64,000 bases of DNA from positions 434,001 through 498,000 of the forward strand of contig NZ_JBFRGP010000001.1 of the NCBI RefSeq assembly GCF_052115385.1, given 5' to 3'. This document shows, in pieces, positions 8,838-21,079 of this stretch. Under the pieces are notes generated by a model. The model ran no database searches and was not told the origin of the DNA. It saw only the letters and a list, made by a program, of their open reading frames with translations. Position numbers and translations under genes: made by a program. This stretch comes from Dyella_D sp052115385. GTDB lineage: Bacteria > Pseudomonadota > Gammaproteobacteria > Xanthomonadales > Rhodanobacteraceae. Positions within the stretch are counted from its first letter, which is position 1, and each line of letters opens with the position of its first letter.

Positions 8838-9608
8838 ATGCCTCGGCTAGGCGCCGCCGACACGCTCGAACGCGGCCCGCGCGGGCCGCTGGCGTTATCC
8901 CTGCTGGCGCTGTTCGCACTGCTCGCTTTCGCAGGCTTTATCGCGCTCGGCACCTGGCAGGTGCAGCGTCTGGCGTGGAAGCGCGAGCTGATCGCCCGCG
9001 TCGAGCAGCGCGTGCAGGCGCCGGCGGTTGCGGCGCCCACACCGTCCGAATGGCCCGCGGTGACCGCGGCCAGCCACGAATATCGCCACGTGCGCCTGGC
9101 CGGCGCCTTCCTTTATGCGCAGCAGGTGCTGGTCACGGCGAGCACTGCGCTGGGCAGCGGCTATTGGGTGATGACGCCGCTGCGCCAGGCCGATGGTTCG
9201 ATCGTGCTGGTCAACCGCGGCTTCGTGCCGACCGAGGCCTGCGGGCGCGACGGACGTTGCGCGCCGGGGCCCGAGGGCGAGGTGGTGGTCACCGGCCTGT
9301 TGCGCACGCCCGAGACGAAGGCATTCCTGCGCCACAACGATCCGGCGCATGCACGCTGGTATGCGCGCGACGTGCAGGCGATCGCCGCGGCGCGCGGGCT
9401 GGGTGCGGTGGCGCCGTTCTTCGTCGATGCGGATGCCGATCCGGCGCATGCCGATGCATGGCCGCGCGGCGGACTGACCGTCACCCGCTTTCCCAACAAC
9501 CATCTGAGCTACCTGATCACCTGGTACGTGCTGGCCTTGATGGTGCTGCTGGCGGCGGGCTATGTGGGGCGCCACGAATACCGGCTGCGCAAGCGCCGGG
9601 CGGGCTAG
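8838..9608 (+). CDS. SURF1-family oxidase assembly protein
   Basis: A 256-residue protein with one membrane helix near each end (about 19-39 and 222-243) and a periplasmic domain between, the topology of SURF1/Shy1 proteins, which help insert haem into haem-copper oxidases. Family motifs include GTWQVQRLAWK after the first helix, the central GYWVMTPL and VLVNRGFVP, and NNHLSYLITWY before the last helix. It begins 19 bases after cyoD, so it is the last gene of the operon. SURF1 genes more often sit with cytochrome c oxidases; its place here implies a role in bo3 assembly. Confidence 0.9.
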   Translation: MPRLGAADTLERGPRGPLALSLLALFALLAFAGFIALGTWQVQRLAWKRELIARVEQRVQAPAVAAPTPSEWPAVTAASHEYRHVRLAGAFLYAQQVLVTASTALGSGYWVMTPLRQADGSIVLVNRGFVPTEACGRDGRCAPGPEGEVVVTGLLRTPETKAFLRHNDPAHARWYARDVQAIAAARGLGAVAPFFVDADADPAHADAWPRGGLTVTRFPNNHLSYLITWYVLALMVLLAAGYVGRHEYRLRKRRAG

Positions 9609-9678
9609 GGCGGCGAGAATCTTCGCCCGCGGGCATTGACCTGCCTGTGAACTCCCCGTATAGTTTCGCGCTTCCGGC

Positions 9679-9753
9679 GGGCGGTTAGCTCAGCGGTAGA
9701 GCACTGCCTTCACACGGCAGGTGTCACAAGTTCGATCCTTGTACCGCCCACCA
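9679..9753 (+). tRNA. tRNA-Val(CAC)
   Basis: The cloverleaf reads clearly. Acceptor GGGCGGT pairs with ACCGCCC, the D-arm is AGCTCAGCGGTAGAGC, the anticodon stem CTGCC/GGCAG encloses loop TTCACAC (anticodon CAC), and the T-arm contains GTTCGATCC. The CCA end is encoded. A hairpin terminator follows. Confidence 0.96.
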
Positions 9754-9765
9754 ACCCGATCGAAA

Positions 9766-9798
9766 AGAAGGCCACCTCCGCGGTGGCCTTCTTGTTTT
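9766..9798 (+). terminator. Terminator after tRNA-Val
   Basis: AAGAAGGCCACC pairs with GGTGGCCTTCTT around a TCCGC loop and is followed by GTTTT. It lies 12 bases after the tRNA. Confidence 0.85.
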
Positions 9799-9878
9799 CG
9801 CGCCATGCCACCCTGCCGAAAAGGCATGGGCAGCAGCCCCGTTTACAATGCCCCGGCTGACCCGGACGGACTATCGCC

Positions 9879-10208
9879 ATGCACGAAGCTCTCACCAACC
9901 TGCACCTGATCACGCTGACGCCGTGGAAAGTCATCGGCCTGCTCGGCACGCTGCTGTTCACCGCGCGCTGGTTCGTGCAGTTCTACGCCACCAAGAAGCA
10001 GAAGAAAGTGGTGGTGCCGATGTCGTTCTGGTACCTGTCGGTGGCCGGCAGCGTGCTGACCCTGGCTTATTTCATCTGGGGCAAGAACGATTCGGTCGGC
10101 ATCATCCAGACTGCGTTCCCGATGCTGGTGTCGATCTACAACGTGTTTTCGCATTTGCGCCAGCACAAGCCGGAGACGGTGCGGCCGGGTGGTCCCGAAG
10201 AGACCTGA
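9879..10208 (+). CDS. LAB_N-domain small membrane protein
   Basis: A 109-residue inner-membrane protein with three predicted helices, matching the short 'lipid-A-disaccharide synthase N-terminal' (LAB_N) domain as a stand-alone protein. Signatures are WKVIGLLGTLLFTARWFVQF, the basic KKQKK loop, VPMSFWYLS and FPMLVSIYN. The domain is found alone or fused to lipid A or glycan enzymes. Its biochemical role is unclear, although SWEET/PQ-loop-like packing has been suggested for such small proteins. Start ATG at 9879. It ends against a palindromic repeat that separates it from convergent metH. Confidence 0.8.
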   Translation: MHEALTNLHLITLTPWKVIGLLGTLLFTARWFVQFYATKKQKKVVVPMSFWYLSVAGSVLTLAYFIWGKNDSVGIIQTAFPMLVSIYNVFSHLRQHKPETVRPGGPEET

Positions 10209-10212
10209 GGGC

Positions 10213-10305
10213 GCGTAGGTTGGGGTGAGCGCAGCGAACCCCAACGTCGTCACCGCCATACGCCTGGCAGCGTTGGGGTTCGCTGTGCTCACCCCAACCT
10301 ACGCC
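10213..10305. repeat. REP/BIME-like palindromic repeat, copy 1
   Basis: Two inverted units start GCGTAGGTTGGGGTGAGC and end with its reverse complement. Each unit also folds on itself (GTTGGGG...CCCCAAC). It lies between two convergent genes (LAB_N protein and metH), where it could act as a bidirectional transcription end. Further copies lie near 35.9, 40.7, 44.0, 50.3 and 62.6 kb. Confidence 0.85.
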
Positions 10306-10315
10306 GATCGCGCCC

Positions 10316-13003
<2,688 letters not shown>

Positions 13004-13007
13004 CGGA

Positions 13008-14108
13008 TCAGGCAGCTTCAGCGGCATCGGTGGAGGGGAGGGCGCGCGGCGCGCAGTCGCGCACGGCGTCGGCGATCGCCTTGATATGGGCCGGCGTGGT
13101 GCCGCAGCAGCCGCCGACCAGGTTGAGCAGGCCGTCGCGGGCGAAACCGCCGATCACCGCGGCCATCTGTTCCGGTGTTTCGTCGTATTCGCCGAAGGCG
13201 TTGGGCAGGCCGGCGTTCGGATGGGTGCTGACGAAGCAGTCGGCGACCTGGGCCAGGGTCTGCACGTGCGGACGCAGGTCGGCGGCGCCGAGCGCGCAAT
13301 TGAGGCCCACGGTGAGCGGGCGCGCATGCGCGACGGAGTAGTAGAACGCTTCGGCCGTCTGGCCCGACAAGGTGCGGCCGGAACGGTCGGTGATGGTGCC
13401 GGAGATCATCACCGGCAGGCGCGCGCCGCGCGCGCGGAACAGTTCGCTGATGGCGAACAGCGCGGCCTTGGCGTTGAGCGTGTCGAAGATGGTCTCGACC
13501 ATGATCAGGTCCGCGCCGCCGTCGACCAGGCCACCGGCGGCCTCGGTGTAGTTGGCGGCCAGTTCCTCGAAGCTGACGTTGCGGAAGCCCGGATCATTGA
13601 CGTCCGGCGACAGCGAGGCGGTGCGGCTGGTGGGGCCGAGCACGCCGATCACGAAGCGCGGCTGGTCCGGCGTCTTTGCGGTCCACGCATCGCAGGCCGC
13701 GCGGGCCAGGCGCGCGCCTTCCAGGTTCAGCTCGTGCGCCAGGTGCTCCAGGTGGTAGTCGGCCTGGCTGATGCGCGTGCTGTTGAAGGTGTTGGTCTCG
13801 ACCAGGTCGGCGCCGGCTTCGAGGTAGGCCTCGTGCACGCCGCGGATGATCGCCGGCTGGGTCAGCGTGAGCAGGTCGTTGTTGCCCTTGAGGTCGCAGC
13901 CAGGGTGATCGCCGTGCGCGTCGTCATGATGATGCGCGTGGGTGCCGTCGTGGCCGCCGGCGAAGCGCTCGCCGCGAAAGCCTTCCTCTTCCAGCCGGTG
14001 GCCCTGCAGCATGGTGCCCATGCCGCCGTCGATGATCAGGATGCGCTTGCGCAGCGCGGCGTCGAGCAGGGCGACGCGGTCGGGGTGGAGCCAGGGCAGG
14101 GCGCTCAT
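13008..14108 (-). CDS. metH: Methionine synthase, homocysteine-binding part
   Basis: A 366-residue stand-alone homocysteine S-methyltransferase domain. Zinc ligands are visible as a Cys in GLNCALGA and a Cys pair in GGCCGTTPAH; DGGMGTMLQ and NTFNSTRI are the substrate-site motifs. With the downstream gene it rebuilds the usual 1.2 kb-residue MetH as two chains, an arrangement seen in Xanthomonadales. Residues about 51-70 hold an extra loop with seven histidines (HAHHHDDAH core) just before CDLKGNND, where E. coli MetH has only a few residues. The gene lies 13 bases after the ArsR/methyltransferase regulator and is probably cotranscribed with it. Confidence 0.92.
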   Translation of the reverse strand: MSALPWLHPDRVALLDAALRKRILIIDGGMGTMLQGHRLEEEGFRGERFAGGHDGTHAHHHDDAHGDHPGCDLKGNNDLLTLTQPAIIRGVHEAYLEAGADLVETNTFNSTRISQADYHLEHLAHELNLEGARLARAACDAWTAKTPDQPRFVIGVLGPTSRTASLSPDVNDPGFRNVSFEELAANYTEAAGGLVDGGADLIMVETIFDTLNAKAALFAISELFRARGARLPVMISGTITDRSGRTLSGQTAEAFYYSVAHARPLTVGLNCALGAADLRPHVQTLAQVADCFVSTHPNAGLPNAFGEYDETPEQMAAVIGGFARDGLLNLVGGCCGTTPAHIKAIADAVRDCAPRALPSTDAAEAA

Positions 14109-14121
14109 GCGGGTGTTCTCC

Positions 14122-15048
14122 TTACGGCTTGCGTGCGAGCAGGCTGATCACCTCGAAATGAGGGGCCTTGCGCTCGCGGCTCAGGCGGGTACAGCTGATG
14201 TCTTCCAGGCCCGCGCGGCGCGCGTAGCCGGAGAGCTCTTCCTGGGAAAACCCCAGATTCCGGTGATCGAACGGTTCCACCACCGCGCGGTGGTCGTGCC
14301 GGCCCAGGGTCACCGCCAGCAGGCGGCCGCCCGGGCGCAGCAGGTGCGAGGCCTCGGCCACGGCCTGGGCCGGCTGCTCGGCATAAGTGAGGGCGTGCAG
14401 CATCAACACCAGGTCGAAGCGGCGCTCGCCCAGGTCCAGCGCATGCATGTCGCCCTGGCGCACCTCGACGTTGGCGAACGGCTGCAGGCGCTGGGCGGCG
14501 GCTTCGACCACGCGTTCGCTGGAGTCCACGCAGACGATCGAGCGCGCATGCGGCGCCAGCAGTTCGGCGGTGATGCCGTCGCCGGAGGCGATATCCAGCA
14601 CGTCGCCGGTTTCCAGCAGTTGCAGCAGCGAGCGGGTGAGGGTTTCCCAGGTGCGGCCGGGCGAGTAGTGGCGTTCCATGTCGCCGGCCACGGTGTCGGC
14701 CCAGCCGGCCTCGCTGGCGCGCTGGGCCAGCACGGCGGGCAGGCGCGCGGCGTCCTCGCGCAGCAGGGCGTCGTCGATGCTGTCGCGCAGCGAGCGGATC
14801 AGGTCGTGCTGGCGCTCGTCGCCTTCCATGTTGGCGCGGTAGTAGGCGGACACGCCGGCGCGGCGGTCGCGCACCAGCTCGGCCTCCTTGAGCTTGGCCA
14901 GGTGGGTGGACACGCGCGGCTGCGCCAGGCGCAGCACGGCGGCCAGCTCGGCGACGGTGAGTTCTTCGCGTTCGAGCAGGGCCAGCAGGCGTACCCGGGT
15001 GGGGTCGGCCAGCAGGCGCAGAACGCTGGAAGCGGTGGCTAGATCCAT
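14122..15048 (-). CDS. ArsR-type regulator fused to SAM-methyltransferase domain
   Basis: A 308-residue two-domain protein. Residues about 1-75 form an ArsR winged helix (LADPTRVRLLALL, LRLAQPRVSTHLAKLKEAELV). Residues about 130-300 form a class I methyltransferase-like fold with the SAM/SAH-binding motif DIASGDG (152-158). It is the first gene of an operon with split metH, 13 bases apart. Two-domain ArsR/methyltransferase proteins next to methionine genes are described as SAH-responsive (SahR-type) repressors; I infer the same role here, sensing S-adenosylhomocysteine to control methionine synthase. The ATG at 15048 has an AAGGATG ribosome-binding site. Enzymatic activity is not excluded. 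Confidence 0.85.
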   Translation of the reverse strand: MDLATASSVLRLLADPTRVRLLALLEREELTVAELAAVLRLAQPRVSTHLAKLKEAELVRDRRAGVSAYYRANMEGDERQHDLIRSLRDSIDDALLREDAARLPAVLAQRASEAGWADTVAGDMERHYSPGRTWETLTRSLLQLLETGDVLDIASGDGITAELLAPHARSIVCVDSSERVVEAAAQRLQPFANVEVRQGDMHALDLGERRFDLVLMLHALTYAEQPAQAVAEASHLLRPGGRLLAVTLGRHDHRAVVEPFDHRNLGFSQEELSGYARRAGLEDISCTRLSRERKAPHFEVISLLARKP

Positions 15049-15061
15049 GCCGCATCCTTAT

Positions 15062-15069
15062 ATCGCGAT
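15062..15069. promoter_or_regulatory. Candidate operator of the ArsR/metH operon
   Basis: The perfect 8-base palindrome ATCGCGAT lies 14-21 bases upstream of the regulator's start, directly before its ribosome-binding site. Position and symmetry suit autoregulation by an ArsR dimer. This is inference from a short motif and could be chance. Confidence 0.3.
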
Positions 15070-15251
15070 GGAGAGATGCGAAAGGCTAGGACGGGACCGG
15101 GGGGGCGTCAAGCGACAAATTCCGGAACGGGCGCGGCGGCGGCTGCGGAACAGGGCGGGCGGCCTTCTGTTGCAGCGCACACGGGCCTTTTCCCCATGCC
15201 GGCTAAAATAGCGGGCTAGCTTTTCCACCTTGCCCTCCCCGGAGTCCCCCC

Positions 15252-16412
<1,161 letters not shown>

Positions 16413-16434
16413 GGCGAGGATTCCGGTGTTGAAG

Positions 16435-16467
16435 AAAGAGGTCCGATTTTTTGGACCTCTTTTTTTT
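16435..16467 (+). terminator. Terminator after acyl-CoA dehydrogenase
   Basis: AAAGAGGTCC pairs with GGACCTCTTT, with a T-rich loop and a run of eight T residues. It isolates the next gene from readthrough. Confidence 0.9.
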
Positions 16468-16616
16468 GAGCCACGAGGAAAGTGGCTCGATATTTTCGCA
16501 GCGCTGGGATGTGCTTTTCGGACTCCAGGCGATGGCAGCTGCTGCCATCGAGCGCAATAGTCGCCCGTGTGCTCATCGGCGGGAATGTCTTGCCACAAGG
16601 AGCCGGGAGGACACAC

Positions 16617-17810
16617 TTGAAATGCATGGGGCTGTGCAAGTTTCTCGGCGCCATATCGCTCGTCTGCTTTCCGCCGCTGGCTTTGGCCGACTACGCGTGT
16701 ACGCGAGACAGATGGCACCCCGATCCGGAAGTCTTTGATACCGGCCTTGGTAAGGACGTCGACACGCTGGCTTATGTTTCGTCCATGCTCTATTCGGATA
16801 TCCGGAATCTCCTTAGGAATCGCTGGACCTTCCACCGCGATCCTGCACGAGGCTATGTCGAACGACCTGAAGGGAAGACGCCAGGCAAGATAACCATCCA
16901 GGACGTTGCCGCCACGGAGACGGCGACATCGGGGTTGTCGCATGAGATAGGGCACGCGTTCTACAAACCCAGGCTCAACTTTTCGTCCAGGCAAAAGTTC
17001 ATCGCAGAGCGATGCCTCGACGAGGGGCATGCGCTGGTCAAGAACATCGCCGCAAGGGACGCCATCCGTGCTTGCGATGGTTTGCGGGGAGGGGGAGTGG
17101 ATGTCGGTCTGGTGGCCGCCAGGCCATGGGAGCCGTACTACGAGCTTATGACCAGAAGCCGGCCGCTCGACGTCGGCACGCTGGGCATGATGTTCTGCGA
17201 GTCCAATATTGCCTCCGGGAGTGGCGGCCAGTCCTACGTCCAGATGCTTGGTGCCTGGTATGACGAGCACCACGGCCAACGTGGCGCGCGCGCGACCCCG
17301 CGTGCGGGCATAGGCGAGAGCTTCTGGCAGCGCGTGGATCAACTGGCCCGGACCCTTCCGCTTGGCTTCGATGAGCTCATCGCCATCTGGCCGTCCACGG
17401 GCATCGCGGAGGACCGCGCTGCGGCATCTACATCGGATGGGAAGGTCTATCGGAGTACGGGCTCGGCCCTTTTCAGCGGGCCGATGTCCGTCACGGCATC
17501 CCGGCTGCTGGTCGACGAACATCGCGGCGTCGAAGGAGCAAACCTGGATCTTGCCGGCGTCTGCATACGCATGCGGGATCTGACGGACCGTTATCCGGAC
17601 ATCGTCATGACCGACGCGCCGACTGGCCACCACATGACCGGCCCGGCGAGTTTCTCGCGTTACGGGTTGTGGGGCGAAATCACCTATACGTTCTATTTCG
17701 AGGGGCCGCGCAAGGGCTGTCTCGGCAGGATTTCGTTCGATCCTTCGCCTACCGTCGCGCAACCGCTTCCCCGCTTTATCGACCCGCCGCAACTCCGCTG
17801 GCGTTGGTAG
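16617..17810 (+). CDS. Secreted protein with HEIGH metallopeptidase-like motif
   Basis: A 397-residue protein I cannot place in a named family. The TTG at 16617 fits best: a GGGAGG ribosome-binding site ends six bases before it, and it opens a signal peptide (KFLGAISLVCFPPLALA, cleavage before DYACTR). The frame is open from 16482 and an ATG lies at 16626. SHEIGHAFY at residues 108-116 contains the zinc-peptidase motif HExxH (H109, E110, H113). ERCLDEGH follows at 131-138, offering E131 or H138 as a third ligand. Four or more cysteines occur in the mature part. Codon use (ATA, AGA, CGA) is less GC-biased than in neighbours, and terminators flank it, suggesting an acquired gene. A periplasmic or exported peptidase or effector is plausible, not shown. 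Confidence 0.65.
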   Translation: MKCMGLCKFLGAISLVCFPPLALADYACTRDRWHPDPEVFDTGLGKDVDTLAYVSSMLYSDIRNLLRNRWTFHRDPARGYVERPEGKTPGKITIQDVAATETATSGLSHEIGHAFYKPRLNFSSRQKFIAERCLDEGHALVKNIAARDAIRACDGLRGGGVDVGLVAARPWEPYYELMTRSRPLDVGTLGMMFCESNIASGSGGQSYVQMLGAWYDEHHGQRGARATPRAGIGESFWQRVDQLARTLPLGFDELIAIWPSTGIAEDRAAASTSDGKVYRSTGSALFSGPMSVTASRLLVDEHRGVEGANLDLAGVCIRMRDLTDRYPDIVMTDAPTGHHMTGPASFSRYGLWGEITYTFYFEGPRKGCLGRISFDPSPTVAQPLPRFIDPPQLRWRW

Positions 17811-17823
17811 CGCCCGGAAAGCA

Positions 17824-17848
17824 AAAGCCCCGGCATGACCGGGGCTTT
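17824..17848. terminator. Bidirectional terminator
   Basis: AAAGCCCCGG pairs with CCGGGGCTTT around CATGA. It lies between the convergent secreted-protein gene and the RND pump gene. The T-runs are short. Confidence 0.75.
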
Positions 17849-17872
17849 CGCTTGTTGCATGGACTGGGGCGG

Positions 17873-20800
17873 TCAGTGCGCCGGGGGCGCGTCGCCGCCG
17901 TGGGCCTGGCGCACCTTGTGCGAGGACTCGTCCAGCTTGTCACCCAGCGCGCGGCGTACCACCACGTAGAACACCGGGATCAGCAGCAGGCCGAGGAAGG
18001 TGGCGAACAGCATGCCGCCGATCACGCCCGTGCCGATCGCATGGCGGGAGTTGGCACCCGCGCCGGTGGAGATCGCCAGCGGGAACACGCCCAGGATGAA
18101 GGCCATCGAGGTCATCAGGATCGGGCGCAGTCGCAGGCGCGAAGCGGTGACCACCGCGTCGAACAGCGACTTGCCCTGCTGCTGTTGTTCCACCGCGAAT
18201 TCCACGATCAGGATCGCGTTCTTCGCCGCCAGACCAATCACCGTGATCATGCCGATCTTGAAGTACATGTCGTTCGGCAGGCTGCGCAGCATGGAGAACA
18301 CCACCGTGCCGAGCAGGCCCAGCGGCACCACCAGCAGCACCGCCACCGGGATCGACCAGCTTTCGTACAGCGCCGCAAGGCACAGGAACACGATCACGAT
18401 CGACAGCACCAGCAGCAGGGTGGCCGAGTTGCCCGCCAGGATTTCCTGGTAGGACTGGCCGGTCCAGTCGGCGCCGAAGCCCTTGGGCAGGTCCTTGTCG
18501 ACGATGTTCTGCAGCGCCGCCATGGCCTGGCCGGTGGAGTAGCCCTTGCCTTCGCTGGCCACGATTTCAACGGCGGCGTAGCCGTTGTAGCGGGTCAGTG
18601 CCGGCGAGCCGGTACCCCAGTTGGTACGCACCACGCTGGAGATCGGGATCATGTTGTAGGGGTTGGTGGTCGAACGCGCGGTGCCGCTGCTGGCCGTGTT
18701 CAGCGCGCTGGGCGTGAACACGTGGTTCAACGCATCCGGACCCATGCGGAACGGCTGGTCCGCCTGCATGTAGACGCGCTTGACGCGGCCACCGTAGACG
18801 AAGTCGTTGACGTAGATCGGCGCCAGGGTGAGCTGGATCGCGGTGTACACGTCGCTGACCGACAGGCCCATCGACTCGGCCTGCACGCGGTCCACCTTGA
18901 GGTTCCACAGCGGAGCGTCGGGCAGCGAGTTCGGACGGGTGCCCAGCAGCGCCGGGTTGCCCTGCGACTTGCCCAGCACCATGCCCATCGACTGCATCAG
19001 CTCGCCATGCGTCTGGCCGGCACGTGCCTGCAGGTACATGTCGATGCCGCCGAACTGGCTGAGGCCGCGGATGGTCGGCAGGTTCACCACGAAGATCTGC
19101 GCGTCGCGGATGCCGTGCAGCACGCCGTTGGCCTGCGTGATCAGCTCATCGGCGGTGATCTTGCGTTCGCTCCAGTCCTTGAGCTTGATGAAGGCCATGC
19201 CGGCGCTTTCGCTCTGGCCGACGAAGCTGAAGCCGCTGATCTGGTACATGCCGACGATGGAGTCGTTCAGCGGGCTGTTCTTGATGCGTTCGCGCATCTC
19301 CGCCATCACCTGCTCGGAGCGCTTGAGGGTGGCGCCCGGCGGCAGGTTGACGATGGCCAGCGCGAAGCCCTGGTCTTCGCTGGGCACGAAGCTGGTGGGC
19401 AGCTTGGTGTACAGGAAGCCGGCCAGCGCGGTGATCAGCGCGAACACGATCATCCACCGCGGCGCATGCCGCGCGGCGCTGGAGATATGGCCGCTGTAGG
19501 TGTGGGTGACCTTGTCGAACATCTTGTTGAAGCCGCGGTACACGACGTTCTTCTTCTGGTCGTGGGTCGGCTTCAGCATGGTGGCGCACAGCGCTGGGGT
19601 GAACGACAGCGCGAGGAAGGCCGAGAAGCCCATCGACACCGCGATGGTCAGCGCGAACTGCTTGTAGATCACGCCCGAGGCGCCGGCCTGCAGCGCGGAC
19701 GGCACGAACACCGCCGCCAGCACCACGGTGATCGCCACCACCGCGCCGGTGATCTGGCCCATCGCCTTGCGGGTGGCCTCCTTCGGCGGGAGGTGCTCCT
19801 CGGTCATGATGCGTTCGACGTTCTCGATCACCACGATCGCGTCGTCCACCACGATGCCGATCGCCAGCACCATGCCGAACAAGGTCAGCTGGTTGATGGT
19901 GAAGCCCAGCCCGATCAGGCCGATGAAGGTGCCCAGCAGCGCGACCGGGATCACCAGGGTGGGGATGATGGTGGCGCGGATGTTCTGCAGGAAGATCAGC
20001 ATCACCAGGAAGACGAGGATGATCGCCTCGATCAGGGTGTGCACCACTTCGTTGATCGACACCGTCACGAACGGGGTGGTGTCGTACGGCGCGAACCAGG
20101 TGACGCCCTGCGGGAAGTCCCTGGACAGCTCGTCCATCTTGGCGCGCACGGCGGTGGCCACGTCGAGCGCGTTCGCGCCCGGCAGCAGCTGCACGCCGAG
20201 GCCGCCCACCGGCTGGCCGTTCCAGGTGGAGGTCAGGCCATAGGTCTGCGGACCGAACGACACGCGGGCCACGTCGCTCAGGCGCACCACCGTGCCGTCG
20301 CCATTGGCGCGCAGGATGATGTTGCCGAACTCCTCCGGCGAGGAGAAGCGTCCTTCCGCCGACACCGTGGCGGTGAAGCCCTGGTCGGCCGGGGCCGGAT
20401 CGGCGCCGAGCGAACCGGCGGCGAACTGCACGTTCTGGCCGGACACGGCGTCGCGCACGGCGCTGGCGGAGAGGCCATAGCCCTGCAGCTTGTCCGGGTT
20501 CAGCCAGATGCGCACCGCGTACTCGGCACCGATCAGGCGGGTGCTGCCCACGCCGGGAATGCGGCCGACCTGGTCGGCCACCTGCGAGGCGATGATGTCG
20601 GCCAGGCGGTTGCCGTCGATATCCGGGTTCGTGGAGACCAGCGACACGAACATCAGGAAGTCAGGATTGCTCTTGGCCACCACCACACCCTGCTGGGTGA
20701 CGGCGGTGGGCAGGCGCGGCTGGGCCAGCGAGACCTTGTTCTGCACCTGCACCTGGGCGATGTCGGCGTTGGTGCCGGTCTCGAAGGTGAGGGTGATCGA

Positions 20801-21064
20801 AGCGGAGCCGTTGGAGTTGGAGGACGAGGAGAAGTACAGCAGGTGGTCGATGCCGGTGAGCTGCTGCTCAATCACCTGGGTGACGTTCTTCTCCACCGTG
20901 TCGGCGTTGGCGCCGGGGAAGGTCGCGTTCACCACCACCTGCGGCGGTGCGATGTTGGGGTAGGACTCGATACCCATGTTCAGCATCGCAATCGTGCCGA
21001 CCATGGTGATGAGGATCGCTACCACCCACGCGAAAATCGGGCGGTCAATGAAAAAACTGGGCAT
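17873..21064 (-). CDS. RND efflux pump inner-membrane transporter (AcrB/MexB-like)
   Basis: A 1063-residue hydrophobe/amphiphile efflux (HAE1) RND permease. It has 12 membrane helices and two large periplasmic loops. FFIDRPIFAWVVAI at the N terminus and the helix-4 proton-relay pair in GIVVDDAIVVIENVER are diagnostic; SRLRLRPILMTS is the helix-11 region signature. It extrudes drugs, detergents or toxic metabolites by proton exchange as a trimer with its adaptor and a TolC-type channel. The adaptor gene ends 15 bases upstream; no outer-membrane channel gene follows, so a channel encoded elsewhere is probably shared. Confidence 0.95.
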   Translation of the reverse strand: MPSFFIDRPIFAWVVAILITMVGTIAMLNMGIESYPNIAPPQVVVNATFPGANADTVEKNVTQVIEQQLTGIDHLLYFSSSSNSNGSASITLTFETGTNADIAQVQVQNKVSLAQPRLPTAVTQQGVVVAKSNPDFLMFVSLVSTNPDIDGNRLADIIASQVADQVGRIPGVGSTRLIGAEYAVRIWLNPDKLQGYGLSASAVRDAVSGQNVQFAAGSLGADPAPADQGFTATVSAEGRFSSPEEFGNIILRANGDGTVVRLSDVARVSFGPQTYGLTSTWNGQPVGGLGVQLLPGANALDVATAVRAKMDELSRDFPQGVTWFAPYDTTPFVTVSINEVVHTLIEAIILVFLVMLIFLQNIRATIIPTLVIPVALLGTFIGLIGLGFTINQLTLFGMVLAIGIVVDDAIVVIENVERIMTEEHLPPKEATRKAMGQITGAVVAITVVLAAVFVPSALQAGASGVIYKQFALTIAVSMGFSAFLALSFTPALCATMLKPTHDQKKNVVYRGFNKMFDKVTHTYSGHISSAARHAPRWMIVFALITALAGFLYTKLPTSFVPSEDQGFALAIVNLPPGATLKRSEQVMAEMRERIKNSPLNDSIVGMYQISGFSFVGQSESAGMAFIKLKDWSERKITADELITQANGVLHGIRDAQIFVVNLPTIRGLSQFGGIDMYLQARAGQTHGELMQSMGMVLGKSQGNPALLGTRPNSLPDAPLWNLKVDRVQAESMGLSVSDVYTAIQLTLAPIYVNDFVYGGRVKRVYMQADQPFRMGPDALNHVFTPSALNTASSGTARSTTNPYNMIPISSVVRTNWGTGSPALTRYNGYAAVEIVASEGKGYSTGQAMAALQNIVDKDLPKGFGADWTGQSYQEILAGNSATLLLVLSIVIVFLCLAALYESWSIPVAVLLVVPLGLLGTVVFSMLRSLPNDMYFKIGMITVIGLAAKNAILIVEFAVEQQQQGKSLFDAVVTASRLRLRPILMTSMAFILGVFPLAISTGAGANSRHAIGTGVIGGMLFATFLGLLLIPVFYVVVRRALGDKLDESSHKVRQAHGGDAPPAH

Positions 21065-21079
21065 GTCGGTCGACTCCCG

